Positions 7,649-16,627 of a stretch of DNA of 40,984 nucleotides are shown one piece after another. The notes under the pieces were generated by a model that saw only the letters and a program-made list of their open reading frames with translations, made no database searches and was not told the DNA's origin. This stretch comes from an uncultured Methylophilaceae bacterium (lineage in GTDB: Bacteria > Pseudomonadota > Gammaproteobacteria > Burkholderiales > Methylophilaceae): positions 1 through 40,984 of the forward strand of contig CAIPBJ010000018.1 of the NCBI GenBank assembly GCA_903863255.1. Reading direction: 5' to 3'. How positions within the stretch are numbered: the stretch's first letter is position 1; the number at the start of each line of letters is the position of its first letter. Position numbers and translations under genes: made by a program.

Positions 7649-8986
7649 ATGGAATCACTTAAAGAAGCTAAGAAGTTCCTTGAAACGCATCATATCAAAT
7701 ATGTGCTGGCACAATTTGTAGACATCCATGGCGCCGCCAAGGTGAAGTCTGTGCCTGCCGCGCATTTGGAGGACGTTCTTACCGCAGGTGCGGGGTTTGC
7801 TGGCGGTGCGATATGGGGAACAGGCATCGCTCCAAATGGTCCGGATTACATGGCGGTTGGCGAACTTGCTACGCTTTCATTGATACCCTGGCAGCCAGGC
7901 TATGCACGACTGGTCTGCGATGGCAACGTTAATGGAAAACCATACGAATACGACAGCAGAGTTGTTTTAAAAAAACAATTAGCCGTGATGGAAAAGAAAG
8001 GATGGACATTCTTTACCGGCCTTGAACCCGAATTCTCATTGCTGAAGAAAAATGATCTGGGCGCACTTCAGCCAAGTGACGATACCGACCTGCTGCAAAA
8101 GCCTTGTTACGATTACAAAGGCATTACCCGCAAATCTGCCTTCCTGGAAAAACTCACCGAGTCCCTGCTTGCTGTAGGGATGGACGTTTATCAAATCGAC
8201 CACGAGGATTCGAACGGCCAGTTCGAGGTGAATTACACCTACACCGACGCACTCAAAAGTGCTGACAACTATATCCTGTTCAAAATGGCAGCGAGTGAGA
8301 TCGCGAATCAAATGGGCATGATCTGTTCCTTTATGCCGAAACCATTCAGCAACCGTCCAGGGAATGGCATGCACATGCATATGTCGATCGGGGACAGCAA
8401 GACTTCGAACCTGTTTATGGACGAAAAGGACAAGAACGGTCTTGGCTTATCCAAGCTTGCATACCATTTCCTTGCTGGCATATTGGCCCATGCCCCTGCC
8501 CTTGCATCGATCTGTGCACCGACTGTCAATTCCTATAAGCGACTGGTCGTTGGCCGCTCGTTATCCGGCGCCACCTGGGCTCCAGCTTACATCGCCTATG
8601 GCGATAACAACCGGTCCACTCTGGTCCGCATTCCTTATGGCCGACTCGAACTACGCCTGCCCGATGGAAGCTGCAACCCGTATCTGGGGACAGCTGCAGT
8701 GATCGCAGCAGGCCTTGACGGGGTGAAGAGAGAGCTCGACCCGGGCAGTCCGCGCAGCGAGAATCTTTATGACTATTCACTATCGGAGATTCACCAGCAA
8801 GGTATTGGGATCCTGCCACAGAACCTGGGGGAGGCCTTGACTGCCCTCGAAAACGACAACGTCATTCGCGATGCACTTGGGAATAAGCTTTCTCAGGAGT
8901 TCATTGACTTGAAGCGCATGGAATGGGTCGACTACCAGCGTCACGTGTCCGACTGGGAAGTCAATCGCTATCTCGAGTTTTTCTAG
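7649..8986 (+). CDS. gmaS: gamma-glutamylmethylamide synthetase (glutamine synthetase family)
   Basis: ATP-dependent ligation of methylamine to the gamma-carboxyl of glutamate, giving gamma-glutamylmethylamide, the entry step of the N-methylglutamate pathway. The 445-residue protein has a glutamine-synthetase core: [11 protein letters not shown] (metal-binding Glu), [13 protein letters not shown], the [12 protein letters not shown] catalytic block, [18 protein letters not shown] and [15 protein letters not shown] strong AGGAG (7639-7643) lies five bases before the ATG. It stands between mgdD (31-base gap) and mgsA (37-base gap). Ordinary GlnA is unlikely, because a GlnA would be linked to ntr or glnK genes rather than to mgd and mgs, and this branch is the methylamine-specific one in characterised methylotrophs. 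Confidence 0.93.
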   Translation: MESLKEAKKFLETHHIKYVLAQFVDIHGAAKVKSVPAAHLEDVLTAGAGFAGGAIWGTGIAPNGPDYMAVGELATLSLIPWQPGYARLVCDGNVNGKPYEYDSRVVLKKQLAVMEKKGWTFFTGLEPEFSLLKKNDLGALQPSDDTDLLQKPCYDYKGITRKSAFLEKLTESLLAVGMDVYQIDHEDSNGQFEVNYTYTDALKSADNYILFKMAASEIANQMGMICSFMPKPFSNRPGNGMHMHMSIGDSKTSNLFMDEKDKNGLGLSKLAYHFLAGILAHAPALASICAPTVNSYKRLVVGRSLSGATWAPAYIAYGDNNRSTLVRIPYGRLELRLPDGSCNPYLGTAAVIAAGLDGVKRELDPGSPRSENLYDYSLSEIHQQGIGILPQNLGEALTALENDNVIRDALGNKLSQEFIDLKRMEWVDYQRHVSDWEVNRYLEFF

Positions 8987-9023
8987 GAAACCCGGGATTC
9001 AATTAAATTTAAGAGGAATCGTT

Positions 9024-9920
9024 ATGTGTGGAATCGTTGGATTATTGTTAAAAAAAGAAAGTTTAAGGAACCGTATCGGTGAACTATTACTGCCCATGCT
9101 GATCGGCATGACCGAGCGCGGACCGGATTCGGCAGGTTTGGCTGTGTTTACGGAAACCGTGCCGGAAGGCAATTTAAAATTCAACTTGTATGCTCCCTCC
9201 ATGTCATTCAAATGGGAATCTTTGCTGAACGAATTCAGGACGCTGGCCAACAACAAAGCATCGATGAGCAGTCAGGGTAACCATGCTGTATTGATATCGA
9301 ACTTGCCGATCGATACGGTTAAGTCATGGTTGAAGCAGCAGTATCCTAACATTCACCTGCTATCAGCAGGCCATGCGATCGATGTCTATAAGGATACCGG
9401 CCGACCAGCCGAAGTGGCCGAGCGATATGACTTCATCAATCTGAAAGGCACGCACCTGGTTGGTCATACCCGAATGGCCACCGAGTCTGCGGTGACCCCG
9501 GCACATGCCCACCCATTCACGGCGGGGACAGATTGGTGCCTGGTTCACAACGGCTCACTATCAAATCCGAACAACATCCGTCGCAAACTGGAACACGAGG
9601 GCATCACATTTGAGACAGACAATGACACCGAGGCAGCCTGCCGCTTCCTGGAGTGGCGCATGCGCGAGGGTGACGACTTGGAAACCGCATTGGACAAGGG
9701 ATTCGATGCGCTTGACGGCTTCTATACCCTGCTCATGGGCACATCTGACCAATTGGCCTTGGTACGCGACCCCTTTGCATGCAAACCGGCTGTCGTTGCA
9801 GAGCACGATGACTATGTCGCGATCGCTTCTGAATTCAGGTCGCTTGCGCATTTGCCTGATATCAAGAATGCGCATGTGTTTGAACCCAGCCCGAAGGAAA
9901 TGTATCTATGGAAAATCTAA
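9024..9920 (+). CDS. mgsA: N-methylglutamate synthase subunit A (class II glutamine amidotransferase)
   Basis: A stand-alone class II (Ntn) amidotransferase domain of 298 residues. MCGIVGLLL at the N-terminus exposes Cys2 as the nucleophile after Met removal. TERGPDSAGLAVF, VGHTRMATESAVTPAHAHPF and WCLVHNGSLSNPNNIRRKL are the family active-site blocks. With MgsB and MgsC it forms a split glutamate-synthase-like enzyme that transfers methylamine to make N-methyl-L-glutamate (EC 2.1.1.21). GAGG at 9013-9016 supports the ATG at 9024. It overlaps mgsB by 13 bases. Related glxB proteins look similar; the gmaS/mgd context decides for mgsA. Confidence 0.9.
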   Translation: MCGIVGLLLKKESLRNRIGELLLPMLIGMTERGPDSAGLAVFTETVPEGNLKFNLYAPSMSFKWESLLNEFRTLANNKASMSSQGNHAVLISNLPIDTVKSWLKQQYPNIHLLSAGHAIDVYKDTGRPAEVAERYDFINLKGTHLVGHTRMATESAVTPAHAHPFTAGTDWCLVHNGSLSNPNNIRRKLEHEGITFETDNDTEAACRFLEWRMREGDDLETALDKGFDALDGFYTLLMGTSDQLALVRDPFACKPAVVAEHDDYVAIASEFRSLAHLPDIKNAHVFEPSPKEMYLWKI

Positions 9921-10600
9921 GTTTTGACCTTGAAGCCACCCCGTTACGGGAAATCAACCAGTTCCTTCACGGCGATGCAAGCAACTTGAGTGGAAAAACG
10001 ATTCATATCAGCAATCCAAACGGCGCTCATAACATTGCAGTGGGCCTCAACGCCCCTGTTCACGTCACGATCGATGGCCATGCAGGCTATTATGCGGCGG
10101 GCATGAACCAGCATTCCACGGTCACAGTGACAGGCAGTGCAGGAACCGGGGTAGCGGAGAACATGATGTCGGGCCTCGTTCACGTTAAGGGATTCGCATC
10201 AAACGCTGCAGGCGCGACTGCACAAGGAGGCTTGCTCGTGATCGATGGGGATGCAGGCTTGCGTTGCGGAATATCCCTTAAGGGAGCTGACATCGTTGTC
10301 GGCGGTTCGGTCGGCAGCTTCTCCGCCTTCATGGCCCAGAGCGGCAATCTGGTGATTCTGGGAGACGCCGGCGAGGCACTGGGCGATTCCCTTTATGAGG
10401 CACGCATTTTTGTGCGCGGCACAGTAAAAAGCCTTGGCGCTGACTGCGAACAAAAACCAATGGACGAGGCATCGTCCAAGATACTTGGCGAACTGCTCGT
10501 CAAGGCAGGGTTCCAGGATATCGATGTAGACAGCTTCAAGCTTTATGGGTCTGCACGGACGCTCTATAACTTTCACGTCGACAATGCGGGAGCATATTAA
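9908..10600 (+). CDS. mgsB: N-methylglutamate synthase subunit B (GXGXG/GltB C-terminal-like)
   Basis: A 230-residue protein made of the repetitive right-handed GXGXG beta-helix found at the C-terminus of large glutamate synthase. Repeats such as GHAGYYAAGMNQHSTVTVTG, GTGVAENMMSGLVHVKG, GDAGLRCGISLKGADIVVGG and GSFSAFMAQSGNLVILGDAG are visible. It links the amidotransferase and the FMN synthase parts in single-chain GltB; here it is a separate subunit, as in GlxC. The ATG lies inside mgsA with AAGGA at 9894-9898 nine bases upstream. Its TAA is immediately followed by the mgsC ATG. Confidence 0.9.
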   Translation: MENLSFDLEATPLREINQFLHGDASNLSGKTIHISNPNGAHNIAVGLNAPVHVTIDGHAGYYAAGMNQHSTVTVTGSAGTGVAENMMSGLVHVKGFASNAAGATAQGGLLVIDGDAGLRCGISLKGADIVVGGSVGSFSAFMAQSGNLVILGDAGEALGDSLYEARIFVRGTVKSLGADCEQKPMDEASSKILGELLVKAGFQDIDVDSFKLYGSARTLYNFHVDNAGAY

Positions 10601-11944
10601 ATGGATACAAATGGAATACCACAGACAACACCGCGCTTTTCAGCGACTTTTGACCCGCACTCCCTATCCGAGATCCGACGTGCAGCGGCGACCGGCATCT
10701 ACGACATTCGCGGAGGGGGAGCAAAGCGCAAACTGCCAAACTTTGACGACCTGCTCTTTTTAGGGGCATCCATGAGCCGCTATCCCCTCGAAGGTTATCG
10801 CGAGAAATGCGGTACGGACGTCATCCTCGGCAGTCGATTCGCAAAAAAGCCCATCCATCTGAAGACACCCGTCACGATCGCAGGCATGAGTTTCGGAGCG
10901 CTTTCCGGTCCGGCCAAGGAAGCACTGGGTCGCGGTGCGAGCGCAGTCGGCACCAGCACTACGACCGGTGACGGAGGGATGACCCCTGAGGAACGCGGGC
11001 AATCGAAGATTCTTGTATACCAGTACCTGCCCTCCCGCTACGGCATGAATCCAGACGACCTGAGACGGGCAGATGCCATTGAACTCGTGATCGGACAAGG
11101 TGCAAAGCCAGGCGGTGGAGGCATGTTACTGGGTCAAAAGATCAGCCCCAGGGTGGCAAAGATGCGCTGCTTACCCGAAGGCATCGACCAACGTTCAGCC
11201 TGCAGGCATCCGGACTGGACTGGACCGGATGACCTGGAGATCAAGATCGCGGAGCTTCGGGAGATAACGGATTGGCAAAAACCGATCTATGTGAAGATAG
11301 GAGCCACCCGACCTTATTTTGATGTCGCTCTGGCCGTGAAGGCCGGAGCCGATGTCGTCGTGCTGGATGGGATGCAGGGCGGCACCGCAGCCACTCAAGA
11401 AGTATTCATCGAACACGTAGGCATTCCCATACTCGCCGCGATTCGCCCTGCAGTCCAGGCCCTGCAGGATCTTGGCGTCCATCGAAATGGAAAAAACAGC
11501 GTACAACTGATCGTTTCCGGTGGCATCAGGAATGGAGCCGATGTCGCCAAGGCAATCGCTCTTGGGGCGGATGCCGTTGCTATCGGCACAGCCGCCTTGG
11601 TGGCAATCGGTGATAACGATCCGCAATACGAAGCCGAATACAACGCACTTGGAACAACAGCAGGCGCTTACGATGACTGGCATGAAGGCCGTGACCCAGT
11701 GGGAATCACCACACAGGACCCGACTCTGGCAGCGAGACTCGATCCAGTGAAGGCAGGCAGGAGACTGTCGAACTACCTCTCCGTACTGACGATGGAGGCT
11801 CAGGTCATTGCCCGTGCATGCGGCAAATCCCACCTTCATAATCTGGAACCTGAGGACCTTGTTGCACTGACCATCGAGTCCGCAGCCATGGCCAGGGTGC
11901 CGTTGGCAGGAACGACCTGGATACCCGGTTCGACTAACCCCTAG
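10601..11944 (+). CDS. mgsC: N-methylglutamate synthase subunit C (FMN glutamate synthase domain)
   Basis: FMN-binding TIM-barrel subunit of the split synthase, 447 residues. Glutamate-synthase motifs are clear: GMSFGALSGPAKEALGRGAS, TGDGGMTPEE, GAKPGGGGMLLGQKIS, PIYVKIGATRPYFDVALAVK, DGMQGGTAATQEVF and the phosphate-binding ADAVAIGTAALVAIG. In large GltB a cysteine triad ligating a 3Fe-4S cluster lies after the GGxLPG-like loop. Here the region reads MRCLPEGIDQRSACRHPDW with only two cysteines 12 apart, so a classical 3Fe-4S cluster looks absent. GGGAG (10588-10592) precedes the ATG, which abuts the mgsB stop. It is the last gene of the operon; a terminator follows. Confidence 0.92.
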   Translation: MDTNGIPQTTPRFSATFDPHSLSEIRRAAATGIYDIRGGGAKRKLPNFDDLLFLGASMSRYPLEGYREKCGTDVILGSRFAKKPIHLKTPVTIAGMSFGALSGPAKEALGRGASAVGTSTTTGDGGMTPEERGQSKILVYQYLPSRYGMNPDDLRRADAIELVIGQGAKPGGGGMLLGQKISPRVAKMRCLPEGIDQRSACRHPDWTGPDDLEIKIAELREITDWQKPIYVKIGATRPYFDVALAVKAGADVVVLDGMQGGTAATQEVFIEHVGIPILAAIRPAVQALQDLGVHRNGKNSVQLIVSGGIRNGADVAKAIALGADAVAIGTAALVAIGDNDPQYEAEYNALGTTAGAYDDWHEGRDPVGITTQDPTLAARLDPVKAGRRLSNYLSVLTMEAQVIARACGKSHLHNLEPEDLVALTIESAAMARVPLAGTTWIPGSTNP

Positions 11945-11980
11945 TATAAAAACTTTACCTTAGGTCAAACCCGGGGCACC

Positions 11981-12017
11981 AAATAAGGAATCAGGATAAC
12001 TGATTCCTTATTTTTTT
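11981..12017. terminator. Bidirectional terminator between mgsC and the DUF748 gene
   Basis: A 13-bp perfect stem, AAATAAGGAATCA (11981-11993) with TGATTCCTTATTT (12001-12013), closes a 7-base loop and is followed by a T run to 12017. The stop codon of the minus-strand DUF748 gene (12008-12010) lies within the stem. Confidence 0.92.
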
Positions 12018-15000
12018 GAGACACCCAATTCCATCTTGACAGACACTGACTTGCCATCGGCCGTGATCTTGACCGGATCCGCAACATGGACATGAGAAGG
12101 ATCCATGGACGCCTTTTCGACGAGATAGTTTTGAATCGCAAGTCCTCGTTCCGAGGCCAATTTAACCATATCCTCATCACTGACATTGACAGTCGCTTTA
12201 AGCTGTTCAAGCATCTGGGTGTATTTCGGTGCATCTTCAGGCTTGCTCTTCTTGAACATATCCTTCAGCTTGTTAAGGACCTTTGGATCCCGTCCACCGC
12301 CGCTGCGCTCTTTCAACAACACCTCGATTGCTGACTGAACCTTAACATTATTGATATCAACCGGGCCGGGCCTTTCATCTTCGCTAATGTTCAGTCCCAT
12401 TTCCTTCAGGATATCGCGGCGTGTCGTCGTCTCCTGTATTGCTGACTTATCAGCAACCGGATCGAATGCAGGAACGATGTTCAACCCGATGGATGGCCTT
12501 TTAGCCATGCCGGCAGCCAATGTCTTCAATTTCTCCTGCTCCTGGGGTGCGAGGGCTGCGAGTCCCGGATCGAATTCGATCGCTGCAAACTTTTCATCAC
12601 TGACGCCCAATAGTTTTCCTAGAACATGGAATGGAGAAGTCACGATCTTACCCAACACATTCAAGATGGCTTTCCAGATTATCCTGCCGTAACTGAATTG
12701 CGGATCATCGAGACTGCCTGATATTGGCAAATCCATATCGATCACACCGTCACTGTCTTCAAGCAGGGCGATGGCGAGATCAAGGGGCAGGTTCATGGCA
12801 TCGGGACTATCGACCCTTTCACCAAGCACCAGCTTGTTCAATACGAACTTGTTTTCACCTGCCAACTGGCGATTCTTGATCTTATACTGCAGATCAACTG
12901 AAAGCTTGCCCGAATCGATTTTACGTCCGGCAAACTTGCCGGAATAAGGAGTAAGTCTATTCATTTCAAGATTCTGGAAACTTAACTGCAGATCCGTAAA
13001 ATCCGTCGCGTTAAATGGCTGAATGCTACCGCGTATCTTTGCTGAACCGTACTCATCGACCTTGCCATCGAGTTCCACCTGGGCAGTAGAAGAGGGATTG
13101 CTGGACAATCCGTTGACAACACCTGAAAGTGAGTTGATATGCGTTCCAAACTGCGGCGTCAGGGATAAGTCCGCAAACTCCAGCTCGGCATTGGTTATGC
13201 TTAGACGCTCAATATCGACAGGAAAGGCATCGTTGTCTTGAGGCTTAACAGAAACCGGCGTCGCGGGAGTAGCTGGCTTGGTGCTGTCGGCAGTTTCGGG
13301 TGATCTCAGTATTCGCTTGATGTTCAGGCTTTTATCCTCATAGATAATGAACTTTCCGTTGGGCTCGATGATCCTCAGTTCATCCATGTGAAGCTTATTG
13401 GGGCCCAGGCCTAGATTGAGAGAATCACTCGAAACTGACTTCCAACCCAGGAAGGTCGTGTCCGTATCCTCTTCGTTGATGGCGAGATTATCTACACTGA
13501 ATCCACCGCGGAACTGCCCGGAAAAGGCCTTGTCCGACTTCATCGCAAACTTTCCGTTCACTGAGACTGATCCATCTTTTAGTTTAAGAAGAGCAAAATG
13601 ATTCACATAAGGGGCAAACGGCTTCAGTGAGAACTTGTCCAGCTTAAGCTGCAATTCAGCTTTCATTGGCTGAAGCGCAAGTTTGCCGTTCAGATCGAAT
13701 TGTCCACCCTGATAGACTTTGAAACCGGCTTTGATCGGTATCACATTGCTCATTTGGCTGCTTGCTTTCAGCAATTCAGCTGTTATGCTCTGGATATCCA
13801 GCGCGACTGGCTTTGTGTTCGTGTTGTCTTCTATATGCAGCGAGGAGTCGCCTAACGATAACTTGCCCAGAGTCCATTTAATGGCAGCTGTCGTTGCAGG
13901 CTTGGCTTCCGTGACCGGCTTTGTGCCTGATTGTTGATCAGGCGTCTGCTGTAATATGGATTGCCAGTTAAATGGGTTATTGGCATCTCTGACAATTTGA
14001 GCCTGGAGTCCTGAAAGTGCAACCGAATCAATATCGAGCGAATTCTTCTTCAGGTCAAATTGGCCATTAGCCAACTCGAATCTGGCCAGATTGGCTGCGG
14101 GACTCGGGTAAAGGGACGAGACCAGACTCATGTTTGAGATCTGGGTTCCAATGCCACTGACCTTGATGTCGCCGTCTGCATTACTTAAACCCAACCCTAA
14201 ATTAAAGTCCTTAATCTCGACAGTTAAGGGATGCGTGAACTTCTGGTCATGAAAACTCACTTTCCAATGCTGCAATTCAATACTGGGAACCGTAAACACG
14301 AATTCCTTAGGACTTGTGGAATCCTTGGCTGGAGCCGAAGGCTCTTGTTCTGAAGTTTGCTTCTCACTAGCAAAAAAGGAAAGAGCCTGCTGCCAATCTA
14401 TGACACCCGTTTGATTTCGGCTGGCATTGATTTCGCCATCCTTCAGCACGACTGTTCCAACATTAAGTTTTCTTGATTGCAGATCGAAGTCGATCCCCTT
14501 GACATCGATTGCGTCCAGCTTCATCAAGGCAGTTTCATTATGATTCAGGGACAGTCCATTGAAGTCGACATCCATGCCTTTAAGTGTCAGCTGGAATTGA
14601 TTGAGTAATGAAAAATCCAGGGTTGGTATGCTGACTCCAAAATCATGAACAGCAAAACCAGTCCGGGAATTGTCTTTTGTCGGCAATGTTCCCGCGACTT
14701 CATCCAACCTGAAAACGAACTTATCGACCTTTCCAACCGGTTTAGGTTCTGCCCCATCCTTGCTCATTGCAAAGGAATAGCCGAAGCTTGTCTGCAGTTG
14801 CCCGTGCGTCAATTCGACCGGCAGGGAATGTGCGTCGATTATTTGCGCCAACTTGGCAAGATGGACGCCATCAATAGCGACGTTACCCTTTGATGCGACA
14901 GGGTTAAGGCCAAGGTCACCTTTCCATTTGAGGGTTCCTCCCTGGTCGGGAAGGTTGGCAACTATAGAGTATTCCCCTCGATCCTCGGGTAACGTGGATA

Positions 15001-15544
15001 ATCCATTGAGCTCGATCCCAAGCGGCTTTAATTCCACGCTGTAAGGGGACTTTCGGTTACTGTCCGAATACTTGATGTTGCCTTTCTCAATAAGGATATG
15101 ATCGATTAGAAGTCTTGGCATGCCATCGCTTTTGGTTTTATCTTCATTAACCTTTGCGATCAGGTCCGCCCAATTCAACTTTCCGTCAGGAGCCACTTCG
15201 AGAACCGCTTGAGGGGCTGTCAGCCTGATGTCATCCAAATGCCAGGCAAAACGGAAAAGACCGCTTGCCTCAAGATCCAGGTATAGACGGTCGAAACCTG
15301 CCAAAGGGGCACCTCCCATCGTTGTAAGTCGAAGATTATCAACGGTCAGGGCCAATGTGAAAGGATCGAACTTAACGTGACCAACGCTAATGCGGCTTGC
15401 CAGTTTCTTTTCAGCCACCCAGGGAAGGACCCGTTTTGCAATTGGATCGACAGCAAGATAACTGAATGCAAGGTATGCCAGCGTCAGTCCAGCAAGGATC
15501 CGGAACCCTTTTGCCCTAAGTATTTTTTGTATTCTTACCAGCAC
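12008..15544 (-). CDS. DUF748 domain-containing AsmA-like protein
   Basis: A very long (1178 aa) protein with one N-terminal membrane anchor (about residues 14-33, GFRILAGLTLAYLAFSYLAV), after which LPWVAEKKLASRISVGHVKFDPFTLAL is typical of DUF748 proteins. The body is repetitive beta-strand-rich sequence with recurring phrases of the type VNGLSSNPSS and LSFQNLEMNRL, as in AsmA/TamB/YhdP-like proteins that span the periplasm and are linked to outer-membrane homeostasis and lipid transport. The anchored N-terminus implies a periplasmic location for the rest. A GTG start with GAGGTGA about seven bases upstream is better than any later ATG. It is a single gene, divergent from ompW. The exact role is unknown. 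Confidence 0.85.
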   Translation of the reverse strand: MLVRIQKILRAKGFRILAGLTLAYLAFSYLAVDPIAKRVLPWVAEKKLASRISVGHVKFDPFTLALTVDNLRLTTMGGAPLAGFDRLYLDLEASGLFRFAWHLDDIRLTAPQAVLEVAPDGKLNWADLIAKVNEDKTKSDGMPRLLIDHILIEKGNIKYSDSNRKSPYSVELKPLGIELNGLSTLPEDRGEYSIVANLPDQGGTLKWKGDLGLNPVASKGNVAIDGVHLAKLAQIIDAHSLPVELTHGQLQTSFGYSFAMSKDGAEPKPVGKVDKFVFRLDEVAGTLPTKDNSRTGFAVHDFGVSIPTLDFSLLNQFQLTLKGMDVDFNGLSLNHNETALMKLDAIDVKGIDFDLQSRKLNVGTVVLKDGEINASRNQTGVIDWQQALSFFASEKQTSEQEPSAPAKDSTSPKEFVFTVPSIELQHWKVSFHDQKFTHPLTVEIKDFNLGLGLSNADGDIKVSGIGTQISNMSLVSSLYPSPAANLARFELANGQFDLKKNSLDIDSVALSGLQAQIVRDANNPFNWQSILQQTPDQQSGTKPVTEAKPATTAAIKWTLGKLSLGDSSLHIEDNTNTKPVALDIQSITAELLKASSQMSNVIPIKAGFKVYQGGQFDLNGKLALQPMKAELQLKLDKFSLKPFAPYVNHFALLKLKDGSVSVNGKFAMKSDKAFSGQFRGGFSVDNLAINEEDTDTTFLGWKSVSSDSLNLGLGPNKLHMDELRIIEPNGKFIIYEDKSLNIKRILRSPETADSTKPATPATPVSVKPQDNDAFPVDIERLSITNAELEFADLSLTPQFGTHINSLSGVVNGLSSNPSSTAQVELDGKVDEYGSAKIRGSIQPFNATDFTDLQLSFQNLEMNRLTPYSGKFAGRKIDSGKLSVDLQYKIKNRQLAGENKFVLNKLVLGERVDSPDAMNLPLDLAIALLEDSDGVIDMDLPISGSLDDPQFSYGRIIWKAILNVLGKIVTSPFHVLGKLLGVSDEKFAAIEFDPGLAALAPQEQEKLKTLAAGMAKRPSIGLNIVPAFDPVADKSAIQETTTRRDILKEMGLNISEDERPGPVDINNVKVQSAIEVLLKERSGGGRDPKVLNKLKDMFKKSKPEDAPKYTQMLEQLKATVNVSDEDMVKLASERGLAIQNYLVEKASMDPSHVHVADPVKITADGKSVSVKMELGVSKK

Positions 15545-15614
15545 GTTGTCTCACCTCAAAATATGTTGCTTAATTGCTACACTTTATTTATCCGGTAGTT
15601 TAGCTCAAACTTGT

Positions 15615-15663
15615 TTGATTCATATCAAATCGAACCGCATTTTTTATACCTAGAATTCACCCA
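15615..15663 (+). promoter_or_regulatory. FNR-activated class II promoter of ompW
   Basis: A perfect FNR box TTGAT-TCAT-ATCAA lies at 15615-15628 (centre 15621.5). A TAGAAT -10 (5/6 to TATAAT) lies at 15651-15656, exactly where a start site 41.5 bases from the box centre (15663) needs it. This is the textbook class II FNR geometry. The ompW ATG follows 36 bases later. Confidence 0.87.
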
Positions 15664-15698
15664 TCGCATCAAAATTTATAACGATTGGGAGAATTGTA

Positions 15699-16418
15699 AT
15701 GAAAAAAACGTTGTTAGTAGCAGCTTTGGCAGCTGTTCTAGTTCCTGGTTTGGCAATGGCTGAAGCCGGGGACTTTGTGGTCCGTGTACGCGCAACCTAT
15801 ATCGCACCGGACGAGAGCAGCAAACTGGGTTCTCAGACAGATGCCTCCTATGGCCCAGGTATCGCTAATGCTCTTTATGGAAGTTCCGGTGCACAGCTTC
15901 AGGTCGACAGCAACACAATTCCCGAGATCGACTTTTCCTACTATATCACCAAGAACATCGCAGCTGAATTAATTTTGGCAATAGGGACCCGCCACGATGT
16001 AAGCACTTCAGGTAAAGGCGCACTATTAACTTCTACAGCATTGGGAAGCGTCAACTTATTGCCACCTACACTGACTGCACAATGGCACTTCCTGCCAGAC
16101 CAACAGTTCGATCCCTATGTCGGCGCAGGCGTATCGTATGTGCGTGCTTTGGACAACGGCCTGACAGCTCAGACTGTGGCCGGACCCGTGCCAATCAATA
16201 TCTCAAGGAACAGTTTTGGTCCTGCCTTGCAGGCGGGCGTGGACTGGAACCTCCAGGACAAATGGCTCGTCAACTTCGACGTGAAGAAGATCTGGTTCGG
16301 TACTGACGTGAACCTCAATACCGGTGGCGCCGCTGGAACGATCACTGGATTCCAGAAGATCGACAGCTTGGATATCGATCCCTGGGTCATCAGTTTCGGT
16401 ATCGGCAAAAAGTTCTAG
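15699..16418 (+). CDS. ompW: OmpW family outer-membrane beta-barrel protein
   Basis: A 239-residue small outer-membrane barrel. The signal peptide (MKKTLLVAALAAVLVPGLAMA, cleavage before EAGDF) is clear. The mature start FVVRVRATYIAPDESS, the segment IPEIDFSYYITKNIAAELIL and the end GIGKKF with a C-terminal Phe for BAM recognition are typical of the OmpW/AlkL family, which forms a narrow channel for small hydrophobic compounds. GGGAG sits about 9 bases upstream of the ATG. A terminator follows at 16458-16487. The FNR box ahead of it agrees with the known oxygen control of ompW in enterobacteria and with the fnr gene 1.8 kb away. Confidence 0.93.
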   Translation: MKKTLLVAALAAVLVPGLAMAEAGDFVVRVRATYIAPDESSKLGSQTDASYGPGIANALYGSSGAQLQVDSNTIPEIDFSYYITKNIAAELILAIGTRHDVSTSGKGALLTSTALGSVNLLPPTLTAQWHFLPDQQFDPYVGAGVSYVRALDNGLTAQTVAGPVPINISRNSFGPALQAGVDWNLQDKWLVNFDVKKIWFGTDVNLNTGGAAGTITGFQKIDSLDIDPWVISFGIGKKF

Positions 16419-16457
16419 CCTTAAACATCTATTGCATTTCCTAGTTGTCCACCCTCT

Positions 16458-16487
16458 CCTCTACCTTAACCGGTAGAGGTTTTTTTT
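16458..16487 (+). terminator. Rho-independent terminator of ompW
   Basis: An 8-bp stem CCTCTACC/GGTAGAGG (16458-16465 with 16472-16479), a 6-base loop and eight T residues (16480-16487) lie about 40 bases after the ompW stop. Confidence 0.92.
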
Positions 16488-16577
16488 AGGTTCTAGTCGT
16501 TATCAAATAATGGTATGGATTGCCATCGCTGATTAAAGAAGCGCTTGGAAGTCTGGCGCAGAAAAGGCAAGGCGCAC

Positions 16578-16627
16578 GTTCTAGAGGGAATCAGATGATT
16601 TTGTTCTAGAGGGAATCAGATGATTTT
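16578..16627. repeat. 25-bp perfect tandem duplication at the hemN 3' end
   Basis: GTTCTAGAGGGAATCAGATG plus ATTTT (25 bases) occurs twice head to tail, at 16578-16602 and 16603-16627. The second copy holds the last codons and stop (16616-16618) of hemN on the minus strand; the first lies just downstream of the gene. It looks like a recent slippage or duplication event. Confidence 0.9.

Noticed and set aside
11195-11839. 214-codon open frame antisense to mgsC
   Set aside because: It mirrors mgsC codon structure, has no recognisable motif or ribosome site, and mgsC is certain.
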